DNA of 64,000 nucleotides from a bacterium (GCA_023428375.1 JAEYYR010000003.1:96029-160028); one strand, 5' to 3'; positions 33,085-42,495 are shown, counted from the first letter of the stretch. Program-made: numbers and translations. The notes: generated by a model from the letters alone, not told the origin.

Positions 33085-33093
33085 ATGAAACTC

Positions 33094-34476
33094 CTATTTA
33101 CCAACACAAAATTGTTTAAATACTTGATTAAGTCCAGCTTCAGTTACAGACTTTCCCGTAAGTTCTGTTAATTGTTCCAAAACATCCCGAAGATGATACG
33201 ATACGATCTCATAGGAAACGTGAGAATGTTGGAGTAAATCTTCAACCACTTTTAATTTTTGTAAAACGTTATCGAGTACCGTTCTTTGACGCTTTGTCAA
33301 AAGATGAGGTGAAGCATGCTGTGCAATGGCATTAACATACCATTCGTTTAAATACTGCTCCAGGTCACTAATTCCTTGTTTTGTTTGCGTGCTAATAGAT
33401 ATGCATTGAGATGCGCAATCAAAATCTGCTTGTTTTAATAAATCAGATTTATTAAAAATAACTAAATGTTTTTCTTTATAAGTGGTACACAATTCCGAAT
33501 AGATCTTTAACTCTGACTCGGTCATGACACGTGCTTGATCAATAACGATCAAAATTAAATCCGCAAACGCAGCTTCATTTAATGAGCGATCAATGCCTTC
33601 TTGCTCGATCACGTCATCAGTTGAACGTAATCCTGCTGTATCCACGAGAGTATAGGTGACACCATCACGGGTAATTATAGCTTCAATACTATCGCGCGTG
33701 GTACCTGCAATAGGAGTAACAATTGCTCTATTGCGACCAAGCAGTGCATTGAACAACGATGATTTTCCTGCATTCACAGAACCGATTAATGCAATACGCA
33801 TTCCTTGGCGCACCAAAGATTCAGCATTGAATCCGCGCTGAGCCTCATGAATTGCGTTAATAATATTTTGCAAACGCATGCGAAGTTCATCTGCAAAATC
33901 GCCGCCTTCATCAAGAAATTCAAAACTTGCTTCGCACCATGCTAATAATGCAATAAGCTCTGTTTCAAGTTGCAATGACCACTGAGATAAACTGCCTTTT
34001 ACTTGAGCTAATGAGTGCTTCAATGCTTGTTCAGTTTGTGCATGAATCAAATCGTAAATTGCTTCTGCTTGAGTAAGATCGATTTTTCCATGACTTACTG
34101 CGCGACGACTAAATTCGCCAGGCTCTGCGATTCGCGCACCCAGAATGCATGCATGTTGTATCAATTGATGAATAATAAGTGGATTGTTATGACACGTTAT
34201 TTCAACGACATCTTCGCCGGTAAACGTTTTTGGTCCACGCATTGTTATAAACATAACTTCATCAAGGTCCTGGCCATCAGTTTTTAATACAAATCCATGA
34301 TGGACGGTGTGTGATGCAAGTTCAGAAAATTTTTTATTACTTGAAAGACGAGAAAGTTGTTCGGCAATTATCCAAGATTGAGTACCCGATAAACGCAAAA
34401 GCGCCAATGCACCGGATCCTTGCGGGGTGCATTGGGCTATAATAGTCTGTTCTTGGATTCCAACAAATGATGTCAT
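33094..34476 (-). CDS. mnmE: tRNA modification GTPase MnmE
   Basis: 460 residues. MnmE, with MnmG, makes the 5-carboxymethylaminomethyl group on wobble uridines. The N-terminal folate-binding domain (IIAQCTPQGSGALALLRLSG; EVMFITMRGPKTFTGEDVVEI by position), helical domain, G domain with GSVNAGKSSLFNALLG, AGTTRD, DTAGLR and NKSD, and the C-terminal catalytic motif FCVGK are all intact. The start ATG overlaps the stop of the Jag-like gene by 4 bp (ATGA), a typical yidC-jag-mnmE-type arrangement without yidC nearby. Confidence 0.96.
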   Translation of the reverse strand: MTSFVGIQEQTIIAQCTPQGSGALALLRLSGTQSWIIAEQLSRLSSNKKFSELASHTVHHGFVLKTDGQDLDEVMFITMRGPKTFTGEDVVEITCHNNPLIIHQLIQHACILGARIAEPGEFSRRAVSHGKIDLTQAEAIYDLIHAQTEQALKHSLAQVKGSLSQWSLQLETELIALLAWCEASFEFLDEGGDFADELRMRLQNIINAIHEAQRGFNAESLVRQGMRIALIGSVNAGKSSLFNALLGRNRAIVTPIAGTTRDSIEAIITRDGVTYTLVDTAGLRSTDDVIEQEGIDRSLNEAAFADLILIVIDQARVMTESELKIYSELCTTYKEKHLVIFNKSDLLKQADFDCASQCISISTQTKQGISDLEQYLNEWYVNAIAQHASPHLLTKRQRTVLDNVLQKLKVVEDLLQHSHVSYEIVSYHLRDVLEQLTELTGKSVTEAGLNQVFKQFCVGK

Positions 34477-35141
34477 GAAGCCGGATAGGTTAAAATAATT
34501 TTGTGACCACGAAGCGGTACGCGGAATTTACGCTTTAATGTTTCTAGCAAAAGCGTTGCGCAGCTTGCAAAGAAATGTTTTTCTTTATCTTTTGGATCGA
34601 TTATTGATGAAGCAAAAGTAATTTTCAAAAACATATTATTGGTATCAACAGTAAAAGGAACTGGTTTTTGCATTTCATCAAGCACCGTACTCATCCATAG
34701 ACGAGCTTCTTGAATCATTGCATCGTTCCACTGAGGCGTGAATTGTTTGTGTTCACGTGGCTCGCGTTGTTCTCTTGGCTGTTGCTCACGTTGTTCGCGA
34801 TGCGGTGTTTCGCGTGGTTCACGGGTCTCGCGGATTTCTTGAAAGTCGCGATTTTGATCTCTTTGGCGAGGTTCGCGCGGTTCTCTGTGTTCGCGTTGTT
34901 CACGTTGCGGTTGATTTTGGTGAGTTGTAAAATGACGGGTGACGCGATGAGGCTCATTTCCTTTTGATGTCTTTTCATCAAAAAATAATGCAATTTTTGC
35001 TGAGCGAAGCGTGAGACCTAAGAAGTTTTTTTGAGCTTCTTCAAGAACTTTGATTGAAAATTCGGCTGGCTTGCCCGCTTTAATCCATGCTTGTTCGATG
35101 GCTTTCATTACAGAAGAGCCTTCTTGCATAATTGATTTCAT
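34473..35141 (-). CDS. Jag-like RNA-binding protein with Arg/Glu/Gln-rich linker
   Basis: 222 residues from ATG 35141 (AAGG upstream); the longer frame would run through the tRNA gene. Residues 1-60 match the Jag N-terminal domain (AIEQAWIKAGKPAEFSIKVLEEAQKNFLGLTLRSAKIALFF by position). A low-complexity linker of about 80 residues is built from REQ/REP/EHR repeats. The C-terminal part (EARLWMSTVLDEMQKPVPFTV, then LLLETLKRKFR) resembles the Jag KH region but lacks a GxxG loop, and no R3H domain follows. Jag/KhpB proteins bind RNA and are linked to membrane protein insertion. Coupling to mnmE supports the call. Confidence 0.75.
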   Translation of the reverse strand: MKSIMQEGSSVMKAIEQAWIKAGKPAEFSIKVLEEAQKNFLGLTLRSAKIALFFDEKTSKGNEPHRVTRHFTTHQNQPQREQREHREPREPRQRDQNRDFQEIRETREPRETPHREQREQQPREQREPREHKQFTPQWNDAMIQEARLWMSTVLDEMQKPVPFTVDTNNMFLKITFASSIIDPKDKEKHFFASCATLLLETLKRKFRVPLRGHKIILTYPAS

Positions 35142-35217
35142 AAAAAACCTTATAAGTGGGGCTTGTAATTCAGATATAGACGATATACAGAAAATTATTT
35201 TATGTATTGAAAAGATA

Positions 35218-35294
35218 TGGAGCGGGAAACGGGATTCGAACCCGCGACCTTTGCCTTGGCAAGGCAACGCTCTAGCCAGCTGAGCTACTCCCGC
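35218..35294 (-). tRNA. tRNA-Gly (GCC)
   Basis: On the minus strand, acceptor GCGGGAG pairs with TTCCCGC (last pair G-T), D-arm GCTCAGCTGGCTAGAGC, anticodon stem TTGCC/GGCAA around loop TTGCCAA, T-arm GCGGGTTCGAATCCCGT. The anticodon is GCC. The discriminator base is T and CCA is encoded at 35220-35218. It lies directly upstream of the Jag-like gene. Confidence 0.96.
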
Positions 35295-35385
35295 ATTTCA
35301 TTAGCAATAATACTAGAAACAAAGTAGCAAAGCGGTAAACTTTGTCAATAAAAAGCTTACAAAATTACTAAAAAAAGGAAGAATT

Positions 35386-35973
35386 ATGATCCAACACCTT
35401 CAAGGCACGGTTGTAGAGGTCTATGAAAATGCCATAGATTTAGGTTTTTTGGGCATTTGCTTTAGTCTCCAAGTGCCTTCTGGTTTTGCTTTCACAAAAG
35501 GGTCACAAGCAACTGTTTATACCCATTTACACTGGCATCAAGAGCAGGGACCATCTCTTTTTGGTTTTGCTTCACCCTTAGATCGCAGCGTTTTTTTGCT
35601 TCTGATTTCATGTTCAGGTATTGGTCCTAAGATTGGGCTTGCTATTTTAGCTCATCACGAAGCGGGATTAGTGTTAACCATGCTGGTGCAAGGGGATGCT
35701 CGGGGATTGAGTCAAGCACCAGGTGTAGGATTAAAAAAAGCAGAAACGCTTATCATGCATTGCAGGGAAAAGGCTCTTAAGTTATTAGAAAAAGCACCAA
35801 CAACGGTATCAGGCGCAATTTACTTAAAAGATGTTCATGCTGCTCTAGAGTCTTTGGGGTACAGCAGGCAAGAAATCAATGGTGCCTTTGAACATATCCA
35901 AAATCAAGGAACTACAACCTTTGATGAAGCCTTGCGCAAAGCGCTGTCATATCTGTCTGTAAAACGTGTTTAA
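35386..35973 (+). CDS. ruvA: Holliday junction DNA helicase subunit RuvA
   Basis: 195 residues, normal length. RuvA binds four-way junctions as a tetramer and loads RuvB for branch migration. Domain I OB fold (MIQHLQGTVVEVYENAIDLGFLGICF), two helix-hairpin-helix motifs (SCSGIGPKIGLAIL and QAPGVGLKKAETLIM) and the C-terminal RuvB-contact domain (KDVHAALESLGYSRQEINGAF by position). GGAAG precedes the ATG. ruvB and ruvC are not adjacent. Confidence 0.93.
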   Translation: MIQHLQGTVVEVYENAIDLGFLGICFSLQVPSGFAFTKGSQATVYTHLHWHQEQGPSLFGFASPLDRSVFLLLISCSGIGPKIGLAILAHHEAGLVLTMLVQGDARGLSQAPGVGLKKAETLIMHCREKALKLLEKAPTTVSGAIYLKDVHAALESLGYSRQEINGAFEHIQNQGTTTFDEALRKALSYLSVKRV

Positions 35974-36026
35974 ATTTACATATCTTCCTTTTTATATACA
36001 ATAAGAAAATAAATATAGAGGAAGAT

Positions 36027-36455
36027 ATGTTTACAAAAAACCTTATTCTCTTAGTTATGATGAGTACGATAAGCAATATTGTCGCGCTACCAATATCATT
36101 AATAAAAAATCGAGCTTCAAAATCAATTTTAATTAATACCGTTGCTTTGAAATCTCAAAGTGTTGCGCGTATTAAAAAACTAGAAATTCCCTTCACTACT
36201 TGGTTAAAATTTCGTGAAGCTATCGTAGATGGCAAAGAATATTGTCCAGAAAATACCTTAAAAATAAGCGTGGGAAGCAAAAAATGGTCACTGTGGGTTA
36301 ATGAACTTGGCATATGGGCAATTATTATTGATGAATCAATGCCATTGTCACCGAACGATCAAAAACCATTATTGTTGGTTTCATTTTATGCAAACTCAGC
36401 CGTACGCACGGTTAGTATTCTGATTAATGAAGAAACGATAGAACTTCAACTCTAA
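36027..36455 (+). CDS. Small secreted protein
   Basis: 142 residues; GAGGAAG precedes the ATG. Signal peptide MFTKNLILLVMMSTISNIVA. The mature part looks beta-rich (LKISVGSKKWSLWVNELGIWAIIID; VRTVSILINEETIELQL). One Cys. No known family. A bidirectional terminator separates it from the Ddl gene. Confidence 0.7.
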   Translation: MFTKNLILLVMMSTISNIVALPISLIKNRASKSILINTVALKSQSVARIKKLEIPFTTWLKFREAIVDGKEYCPENTLKISVGSKKWSLWVNELGIWAIIIDESMPLSPNDQKPLLLVSFYANSAVRTVSILINEETIELQL

Positions 36456-36471
36456 AAATTAATTGATAAAC

Positions 36472-36502
36472 AAAAAAGGCGGAGCATTACTCCGCCTTTT
36501 TT
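36472..36502. terminator. Bidirectional terminator
   Basis: AAAAAAGGCGGAG (36472-36484) pairs with CTCCGCCTTTTTT (36490-36502) around a 5-nt loop. It serves the convergent pair 36027-36455 and 36501-38711. Confidence 0.92.
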
Positions 36503-38711
36503 ATATCATTTTTTCTAGTAATTTTTCTTGTGATTTTATGGTTTCTGTATTTGTGGAATTTGATAATTTTCCATGTGATTCAAATCCAAGCTGAATAATA
36601 ATATCTACAAAATCCATTGGCTTGATTCCAAGTTCAGCAGCTTGATGGAAAATGCAGGTGGCCGGTGTCATGCCGGGTAGTGTATTTACTTCTAAAATAA
36701 TTACGCGTTCTTTTTTTGTTGGACTTTGCTCTGCAGTTTGGTAAAAACAATCGATGCGGGCATAACCTTGGCAACCAATAGTAGCATAAGCATTTGCAAT
36801 AATATGGCGCACAAAAGTTTGTGCTTCAATAGATATTGGTGCTGGTGTTTGATTTTCTCCAGCGCCAGGTAAGAATTTTTCTTCGATAGATAAAATTCCT
36901 CCAGCTGCTCGTGCATATGATGGTGGTAATGCTTGTGGATTTTCATTACCAATAACACCAACAGTGAGTTCCATGCCAGAGATAAATTCTTCAACAAGTG
37001 CATGGGTTTTATCGCGAGAAAAAATTTCTTGTATTGCTCTATTCACATCTTCTAAAGTATGAGCTTTGTGCACCATGACACTGCATCCATCATCATGCGG
37101 TTTTATTATCCACGGTGCAGCAATGCGATTAATGAGCGACGCTGTTTTTTCAGGATTCCAAGATTCTTTATGTATCAATACTTGTTGTGGTGTATCAAAG
37201 CCATTTGCTCGTAAAAATTCAGCGGTTTTATGCTTATCCATGCATAATGCACTTGCTAGCACTGATGAGCCATTGTAGGGAATACCCAGCGCTTCAAGCG
37301 CGCCTTGCACGCATCCATTTTCGCCTTCTCCGCCATGCAATGCAATGAATACAAAATCAATAAGTGATGGTAAGGAGCTCCATTCAATTTTTTTTGCTTG
37401 ATTGAGATGAGCTTCAATTTCTTTGGTGCTATTGCGAACCAAAAGCGGTTGATTTATTTCGTATAATTCCATTGTGCTTGAAACAAAATAAGCATGAGGC
37501 TCATACGTATGCGGTGATAGTTTGTAATAAATATTGCGCCCTGATTCCAATGATATTTCACGCTCATTTGATCGACCGCCAAGTAAAATGCCGATACGCG
37601 TTTTGTTTGATGCTTGAGCTTTTTTATTATCACCAGTTAATGTTGGAAGCATATGACACTTTGATAATTCTGTTTCGAGAAGATGATTTATAAATCCGGT
37701 ATGACTCATGTTGAGTTGAGCAGCTTGTAAAAATGCAAAGCTTGATGGACTCATGCCCGAAAAACTATTGGGATCAGTGATAACGATTTCATTGTTTGAT
37801 GTTAAAAACCCATCAATTCGGCCAATGTTGGTAAATTCTAAAGCTTTCATAGTCCGCACACATGCGTCTTGAATCAATGCGATCTGTTCATCACTGCAAC
37901 GAGCGGGTGTATATTTTGTTGCACGACCAGGCATATATTTTTGGTCGTATTCATAGATGACATTTTCAGCAATAATTTCTGTAGGTGGAAGGGGAATAAA
38001 TGTATTTGTTTTATAATCAGTGATAACAATACACGTGAATTCCATGCCACTAACAAGCTCTTCGATAATGACGCCTTGTGGCGTATTGGCAACATTCGAT
38101 GCTTTTACTAATGCATCTTTTAATTCTTGGTTATTATTTGCACATGTTATGCCTAAACTTGATCCTTCATGATGTGGTTTTACAATCAAAGGAAAAGATA
38201 AGTTATTATCATGTAAAAGAGTAGTTAATTTTTGATCATCATTGCACATTGATGCAACAGCATTTTTGTGGATTAAAATGCCATGCGGAGTTTTGATTCC
38301 CGCAGCATTTAAAAATTTTTTTTGGATATGTTTGTCCATACCAAGTGCACTAGCAAATACTTTTGAACCGCAATAAGGGATTTTAAAAATTTCAAGAAGA
38401 CCTTGAATAGATCCATCTTCTCCATACCGACCATGCAGTGCGATATATACAATATCTACAAGTTGCGGTAAGGTATCCCATGATATGCGTTGAGCTTCGC
38501 CATGAAGACGGTTTTCAAAATCGCTAATTTTGCCACGATGCATAAAGCGCCACGGCAATATATATAATTCACGGGACTGTGTCCAAAATAATGGAATAAT
38601 ATCATACTTTGCAGAATCAATATGATCGCAGATGGTTCTTCCTGAATTTAATGAAACTTCTTTTTCGATTGAAGCTCCACCTATCAATACACCGACGCGA
38701 ATTTTGTGCAT
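36501..38711 (-). CDS. ddl: Double-length D-alanine--D-alanine ligase (tandem fusion)
   Basis: 736 residues made of two complete Ddl-like units (about 1-365 and 368-720) joined by a short linker. Ddl makes D-Ala-D-Ala for peptidoglycan and normally works as a dimer of 300-370 residues. Both halves have the start motif (VGVLIGGASIEKEVSLNSGR; IGILLGGRSNEREISLESGR), IALHG.GEDG/GENG, a DKH helix and ATP-grasp features. Half 1 keeps GSSLGI and the omega-loop pattern YEYDQKYMPG but has DPNSFSGMSP at the metal site. Half 2 keeps the canonical EVNTLPGMTP but has DGCSVMV and SIEEKFLPG instead of the Ser and Tyr residues. The halves may be specialised or share one active function. ATG at 38711. Confidence 0.9.
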   Translation of the reverse strand: MHKIRVGVLIGGASIEKEVSLNSGRTICDHIDSAKYDIIPLFWTQSRELYILPWRFMHRGKISDFENRLHGEAQRISWDTLPQLVDIVYIALHGRYGEDGSIQGLLEIFKIPYCGSKVFASALGMDKHIQKKFLNAAGIKTPHGILIHKNAVASMCNDDQKLTTLLHDNNLSFPLIVKPHHEGSSLGITCANNNQELKDALVKASNVANTPQGVIIEELVSGMEFTCIVITDYKTNTFIPLPPTEIIAENVIYEYDQKYMPGRATKYTPARCSDEQIALIQDACVRTMKALEFTNIGRIDGFLTSNNEIVITDPNSFSGMSPSSFAFLQAAQLNMSHTGFINHLLETELSKCHMLPTLTGDNKKAQASNKTRIGILLGGRSNEREISLESGRNIYYKLSPHTYEPHAYFVSSTMELYEINQPLLVRNSTKEIEAHLNQAKKIEWSSLPSLIDFVFIALHGGEGENGCVQGALEALGIPYNGSSVLASALCMDKHKTAEFLRANGFDTPQQVLIHKESWNPEKTASLINRIAAPWIIKPHDDGCSVMVHKAHTLEDVNRAIQEIFSRDKTHALVEEFISGMELTVGVIGNENPQALPPSYARAAGGILSIEEKFLPGAGENQTPAPISIEAQTFVRHIIANAYATIGCQGYARIDCFYQTAEQSPTKKERVIILEVNTLPGMTPATCIFHQAAELGIKPMDFVDIIIQLGFESHGKLSNSTNTETIKSQEKLLEKMI

Positions 38712-38793
38712 AAAGTATGTCCTTGTATTTACGGTTATAATATAAATTCGTTATTCTATTTTTCTAATAATAACATGCTATGAAGGTAACTCA

Positions 38794-39336
38794 ATGCAAA
38801 ATAATAACTATCTCGTTTGGATTGATTTAGAGATGACTGGTCTCAGTGTGGAAAATGATACCATTTTAGAAATCGCAACAATAATTACAGATAATTCTTT
38901 GCGAATTGTTGCAGAAGGTCCACATCTTGTAATCCATCATTCTGACGCTGCATTGAGCGAGATGGATCAATGGTGTATAATTCAGCATGGAAAATCTGGT
39001 TTAACTGAAGCAGTAAAAAAATCAAAAGTTACCTTGGAAGAAGCTGAGCAAAAGACTGTTGATTTTTTGAATCAATATTGTTTGCCAAAATCAGCACCAC
39101 TTTGTGGAAATTCTGTCTATCAAGATCGTAATTTTTTGCGAAAATATATGCCAAGTGTTGATCAATATTTGCACTATCGCATAATCGATGTGACATCAGT
39201 AAAAGAATGTGTTCGACGTTGGTATCCAAATAATCCAGCAACTGAATTCAAAAAATCAGATTCTCATCGTGCATTAGATGATATTAAAGAATCGATTAAT
39301 GAGCTTGCGCATTACAGAACAAATTTTTTTAAATAA
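38794..39336 (+). CDS. orn: Oligoribonuclease
   Basis: 180 residues, standard length. Orn degrades 2-5 nt RNA fragments, including pGpG, to mononucleotides. The DEDDh exonuclease residues are present: WIDLEMTGL (Asp, Glu), GNSVYQDRNFL (Asp), and SDSHRALDDI (His, Asp). A GAAGGTAAC-type RBS precedes the ATG. Its TAA directly abuts the stop of the convergent ankyrin-like gene with no gap. Confidence 0.95.
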   Translation: MQNNNYLVWIDLEMTGLSVENDTILEIATIITDNSLRIVAEGPHLVIHHSDAALSEMDQWCIIQHGKSGLTEAVKKSKVTLEEAEQKTVDFLNQYCLPKSAPLCGNSVYQDRNFLRKYMPSVDQYLHYRIIDVTSVKECVRRWYPNNPATEFKKSDSHRALDDIKESINELAHYRTNFFK

Positions 39337-40236
39337 TTAAAGTTTAAAATTCTTAAGCAATTCACAAGCCGTTATGCATTTTTTTAAAAGCATTTCGTCG
39401 CTTGTTTGTTTTTTTAATTTTTCTTCTAATTTATTCAACGCTTCAAGAGGATAAGTGCCATTGTTTCGTGGAATAGTTGGTAGATCAATCTTTTGTTTTT
39501 TAGCTATTTCAAGAAGCAGTGGAATAATTTCAAACGCTCCATGCTCACAAGCAAGATAGAGCAAGGAGGAATTACTTAAGTCTGTATAATAAACTTTTAT
39601 TGTATGTTCTTTTAATATTTTTCGAATTTTCTCTTCATAAGTCGTATTTGTATGCATTGCAATGTCTAATTGTTCAGCAGAATTATGACGGGGAATTTTA
39701 GCTCGGAATGAATGCGATAGTAATGGATTACAATTCCTTAAATATATCGCAATCTCTTGTTCGTATTCAAAATTTTCGAAAACTAATGCTTCCGGAATGC
39801 CTTTTCCTTGCAACAATGAGTTGCTTCGGCTTGAAATTTTTTTCTTTGGTGCAGAAATTTTTTCAACGGAATCTTTGTGAAGGGCAGTAAAGAACACATA
39901 TTTAGCAGCATCTATTTTAAAATCGATCAAGCACGGTTTAATGCAAGGGGCACAAGGAGTGTAAGCAGAAATCCATATTGGTTTATCATGAGTATGATGA
40001 TAATGTTCTATAAATGGCATCCAAAAAACATCGTTCAAGGGATGTGGTTGAAAATTCGTTGGGTGCAGACCGACAAATTTCTTGTTGAATTTTTGGGGAT
40101 GTTGATTTGGTGAATGTTGGCATGCATGGAGAGTCGCTTGTAAATATAGAAAACTCCATAACAATGCTCCAACAGAGTTATATTGCGTGAGGATTGAAAT
40201 ATATGGAAGATTTCCATTTCTTGCTGCAAATAACAT
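39337..40236 (-). CDS. Exported protein with ankyrin-like C-terminus
   Basis: Up to 299 residues. The C-terminal 75 residues look like ankyrin repeats (NSSLLYLACEHGAFEIIPLLLEIAK; NNGTYPLEALNKLEEKL). The middle has several Cys (YTPCAPCIKPCLIDF) and no known domain. The ATG at 40236 lies inside the end of priA; its first 20 residues are followed by a hydrophobic segment (GALLWSFLYLQATLHA) that would be a signal peptide if translation began at the TTG at 40164. Neither start has a convincing RBS. Ankyrin repeats mediate protein contacts and are common in exported proteins of intracellular bacteria. Confidence 0.6.
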   Translation of the reverse strand: MLFAARNGNLPYISILTQYNSVGALLWSFLYLQATLHACQHSPNQHPQKFNKKFVGLHPTNFQPHPLNDVFWMPFIEHYHHTHDKPIWISAYTPCAPCIKPCLIDFKIDAAKYVFFTALHKDSVEKISAPKKKISSRSNSLLQGKGIPEALVFENFEYEQEIAIYLRNCNPLLSHSFRAKIPRHNSAEQLDIAMHTNTTYEEKIRKILKEHTIKVYYTDLSNSSLLYLACEHGAFEIIPLLLEIAKKQKIDLPTIPRNNGTYPLEALNKLEEKLKKQTSDEMLLKKCITACELLKNFKL

Positions 40237-42130
40237 CGTAAATTCCCCTAATAGTTCTTAATGAACTACTTTTTAAATATATTTTGCGTATATGCATATG
40301 GTTTATTTTATGTACTGGTGGCAATGTTGGCCCAAGCACAATGACATTGTTCTGACTTAACGAAATAATTTCTTGAGCAATCAAATGTGCTTCTTTATTT
40401 AATAATGCGTCATCTTCGTTGCGAATTTCAAGTTCAGCAAATCTTATCCAAGGTGGATACATTACAATTGATCGATGTTCAGCTTCATATTCGTAGAGCT
40501 TAGGATAATTTACTTCGTCAATAAAATCATAAAATGGATAATTCATCATTGTTTGTATAATGACGCGTCCGTTGCTACTTTCTCGCCCAGCTCTTCCAGA
40601 GACTTGAATCAGCTGTTGAAGCGTTTGTTCGACAGCTTTATAACTTGGAATGCTTAATTGAATGTCTGCCCAAATGACTCCAACTAAAGTTACACGAGGA
40701 AAATGATACCCTTTAGTGATCGTTTGCGTTCCAACTAAAATATCGATTTCTTGATTGAGCATTTTATGGAGAGTATCCTGCCATCGTTTCTTGTTAACGG
40801 TAGTATCAAGATCTGCTCGTGCAGTGCGCGCCTCGGGAAATAGTTTTTGCAAAATAGAAACCAGTTGTTGTGTGCCTACGCCTTTTTTTAAAAGCGATTT
40901 TTCAGACGCCTTACATTGCGGACAATTTGCCGGTGCTTGCTGCTCATACGGGCAGTAATGGCAACGCAAGAGAGTATTTTCGTGTAAGGTGAGACTTACT
41001 GAGCAAGCAGGGCAATTTATTATGTATGAGCAATCTTTGCATTGAATAAAAAAACTATAACCGCGTCGGTTAATATAAATAATTACTTGTTCTTTATTTT
41101 GTAGGCGCTCTTCAATGGCTTTTTGTAATAGGCTTGATATCCAGAACGATGGACGTTTTTCATCTTCAGGTAAAGTTACGATATCGACCTTGGGAAAGCT
41201 TCCTGAATAGCGTTTTGTGAGTGCTATATATCGCCAATTTTTTGTCTTTGTGCAATGAAGCGACTCGATCGATGGCGTGGCAGAACCTAAAACTATGGGA
41301 ATTTTATAATGATACGCTCTTAAGAGCGCAGCTTCTTTGGTGTGTATTTTTGGGTGTTTTTTTTCCTGAAAACTTTGGTCGTGTTCTTCATCAATAATAA
41401 TAAGACCGAGGTTTTTTATAGGCAGTAATACCGGTAAATGTACGCCTATAATAATTATCGGCGTTGATGCCTGAATATGATGCCAAACAGCTTTTTTTTC
41501 AGCGGCTCCGGTAGAAGAATGATAAGAAAAAATAGGGCAGGATGAATTAAAGTTGGTGTCTTGTTTCAAGCGTTGTGCGAGGTGCACGGCTAAACTTACT
41601 TCTGGCACCAATAATAAACAGGTCTTTCCTTGCTTAAGTGCTTGCGCCAAGAGTCGTTTATAGACTTCTGTTTTTCCGCTACCGGTAACACCATGAATTA
41701 AAGTTGCTTTAAATTCTTTTTTTTCAAAATCAGGAAGAATTGTTTGTACCGCTGCGTCCTGTTCTTCGGTCAGCGTAATAGCTGAGGGGCTATCAATGCT
41801 TGGCTCGATGACAACGTCGCTATCTTTTAAAGTAAAGGCATTCTTAATCCGGTAGTAGATTTCTTTGGGACTTACCGCGTAATAATCACTCAAATGGGAG
41901 ATATAGGTCCGGTATAATTCATCGTCGTAATCATGGAGTGAAATAGCCTCACGAATAGCAAACGTTTCTTGCGAAATTGAGATAAAAGTTTGTTCAATGA
42001 ATGCAAGTTCAGTCCGATTACGCAAAGGAACGCGCACTAAACGCCCAATGAGATTGCCGGTCCAGTGAGAAGGAGCTTTATAGGTAAGTTGTTTTTGAAA
42101 GCCGTTGAGGAGTGATACAAGTAAAAACAT
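40178..42130 (-). CDS. priA: Primosomal replication restart helicase PriA
   Basis: 650 residues. PriA restarts stalled forks by loading the replicative helicase. The 3' DNA-binding N-terminal domain is shortish; helicase motifs are clear: HGVTGSGKTEVYKRLL (Walker A), IIIDEEHDQSF (DEEH), VLGSATPSIES, GTQTITKGYHFPRV and VSGRAGRESSNGRVIIQT. The zinc module has eight Cys in pairs (CKDC, CPAC, CHYC, CPQC). The 3' end overlaps the ankyrin-like frame by 59 bp if that gene starts at its first ATG. Confidence 0.95.
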   Translation of the reverse strand: MFLLVSLLNGFQKQLTYKAPSHWTGNLIGRLVRVPLRNRTELAFIEQTFISISQETFAIREAISLHDYDDELYRTYISHLSDYYAVSPKEIYYRIKNAFTLKDSDVVIEPSIDSPSAITLTEEQDAAVQTILPDFEKKEFKATLIHGVTGSGKTEVYKRLLAQALKQGKTCLLLVPEVSLAVHLAQRLKQDTNFNSSCPIFSYHSSTGAAEKKAVWHHIQASTPIIIIGVHLPVLLPIKNLGLIIIDEEHDQSFQEKKHPKIHTKEAALLRAYHYKIPIVLGSATPSIESLHCTKTKNWRYIALTKRYSGSFPKVDIVTLPEDEKRPSFWISSLLQKAIEERLQNKEQVIIYINRRGYSFFIQCKDCSYIINCPACSVSLTLHENTLLRCHYCPYEQQAPANCPQCKASEKSLLKKGVGTQQLVSILQKLFPEARTARADLDTTVNKKRWQDTLHKMLNQEIDILVGTQTITKGYHFPRVTLVGVIWADIQLSIPSYKAVEQTLQQLIQVSGRAGRESSNGRVIIQTMMNYPFYDFIDEVNYPKLYEYEAEHRSIVMYPPWIRFAELEIRNEDDALLNKEAHLIAQEIISLSQNNVIVLGPTLPPVHKINHMHIRKIYLKSSSLRTIRGIYDVICSKKWKSSIYFNPHAI

Positions 42131-42149
42131 ATTTTAAAGATACGTTTTT

Positions 42150-42204
42150 AAAATTAAAACGTCTAATTATAACTTTTTGAATTGCTCAAAAGTTATAATT
42201 AGAC
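42150..42204 (-). terminator. Long perfect hairpin terminator
   Basis: GTCTAATTATAACTTTT (42161-42177) pairs perfectly (17 bp) with AAAAGTTATAATTAGAC (42188-42204), loop 10 nt. On the minus strand it is followed by GTTTTAATTTT. It lies between the small secreted gene at 42238 and priA. Confidence 0.75.
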
Positions 42205-42237
42205 AAAAGCTTACCATATCTACTCTCTTAAATAATA

Positions 42238-42495
42238 TTAGGAATTAGTTTTATCAGCTGATTGTCGCAACAGGTGTGTTCCAACAACATGCGATCTTTT
42301 CAATTCATGATTTTTTTCTTGTGGCTTTGGTGACATGGTATACCCAAGCCATTTGCCTGAGAAATCTCCTGTATAGACATCATCCGGATATGTTGTGGTT
42401 GTCGATTGTTTTACGCCATGATAATCCTTGAGGTCAAATTCTGTATCAACTGGGCAATAGGAAAGGGTATAAACAAAAAAGAGTAGTAAATACAT
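42238..42495 (-). CDS. Small secreted protein
   Basis: 85 residues; AAGGA lies close before the ATG. A short hydrophobic start (MYLLLFFVYTLSYC) may be a signal peptide or lipobox with Cys14. The mature part is polar (Thr/Asp/Lys/His). A hairpin terminator follows the stop. Function unknown. Confidence 0.55.
   Translation of the reverse strand: MYLLLFFVYTLSYCPVDTEFDLKDYHGVKQSTTTTYPDDVYTGDFSGKWLGYTMSPKPQEKNHELKRSHVVGTHLLRQSADKTNS

Noticed and set aside
35142..35267. N-terminal extension of the Jag-like protein
   Set aside because: It would translate part of the tRNA-Gly gene; the ATG at 35141 has its own RBS.
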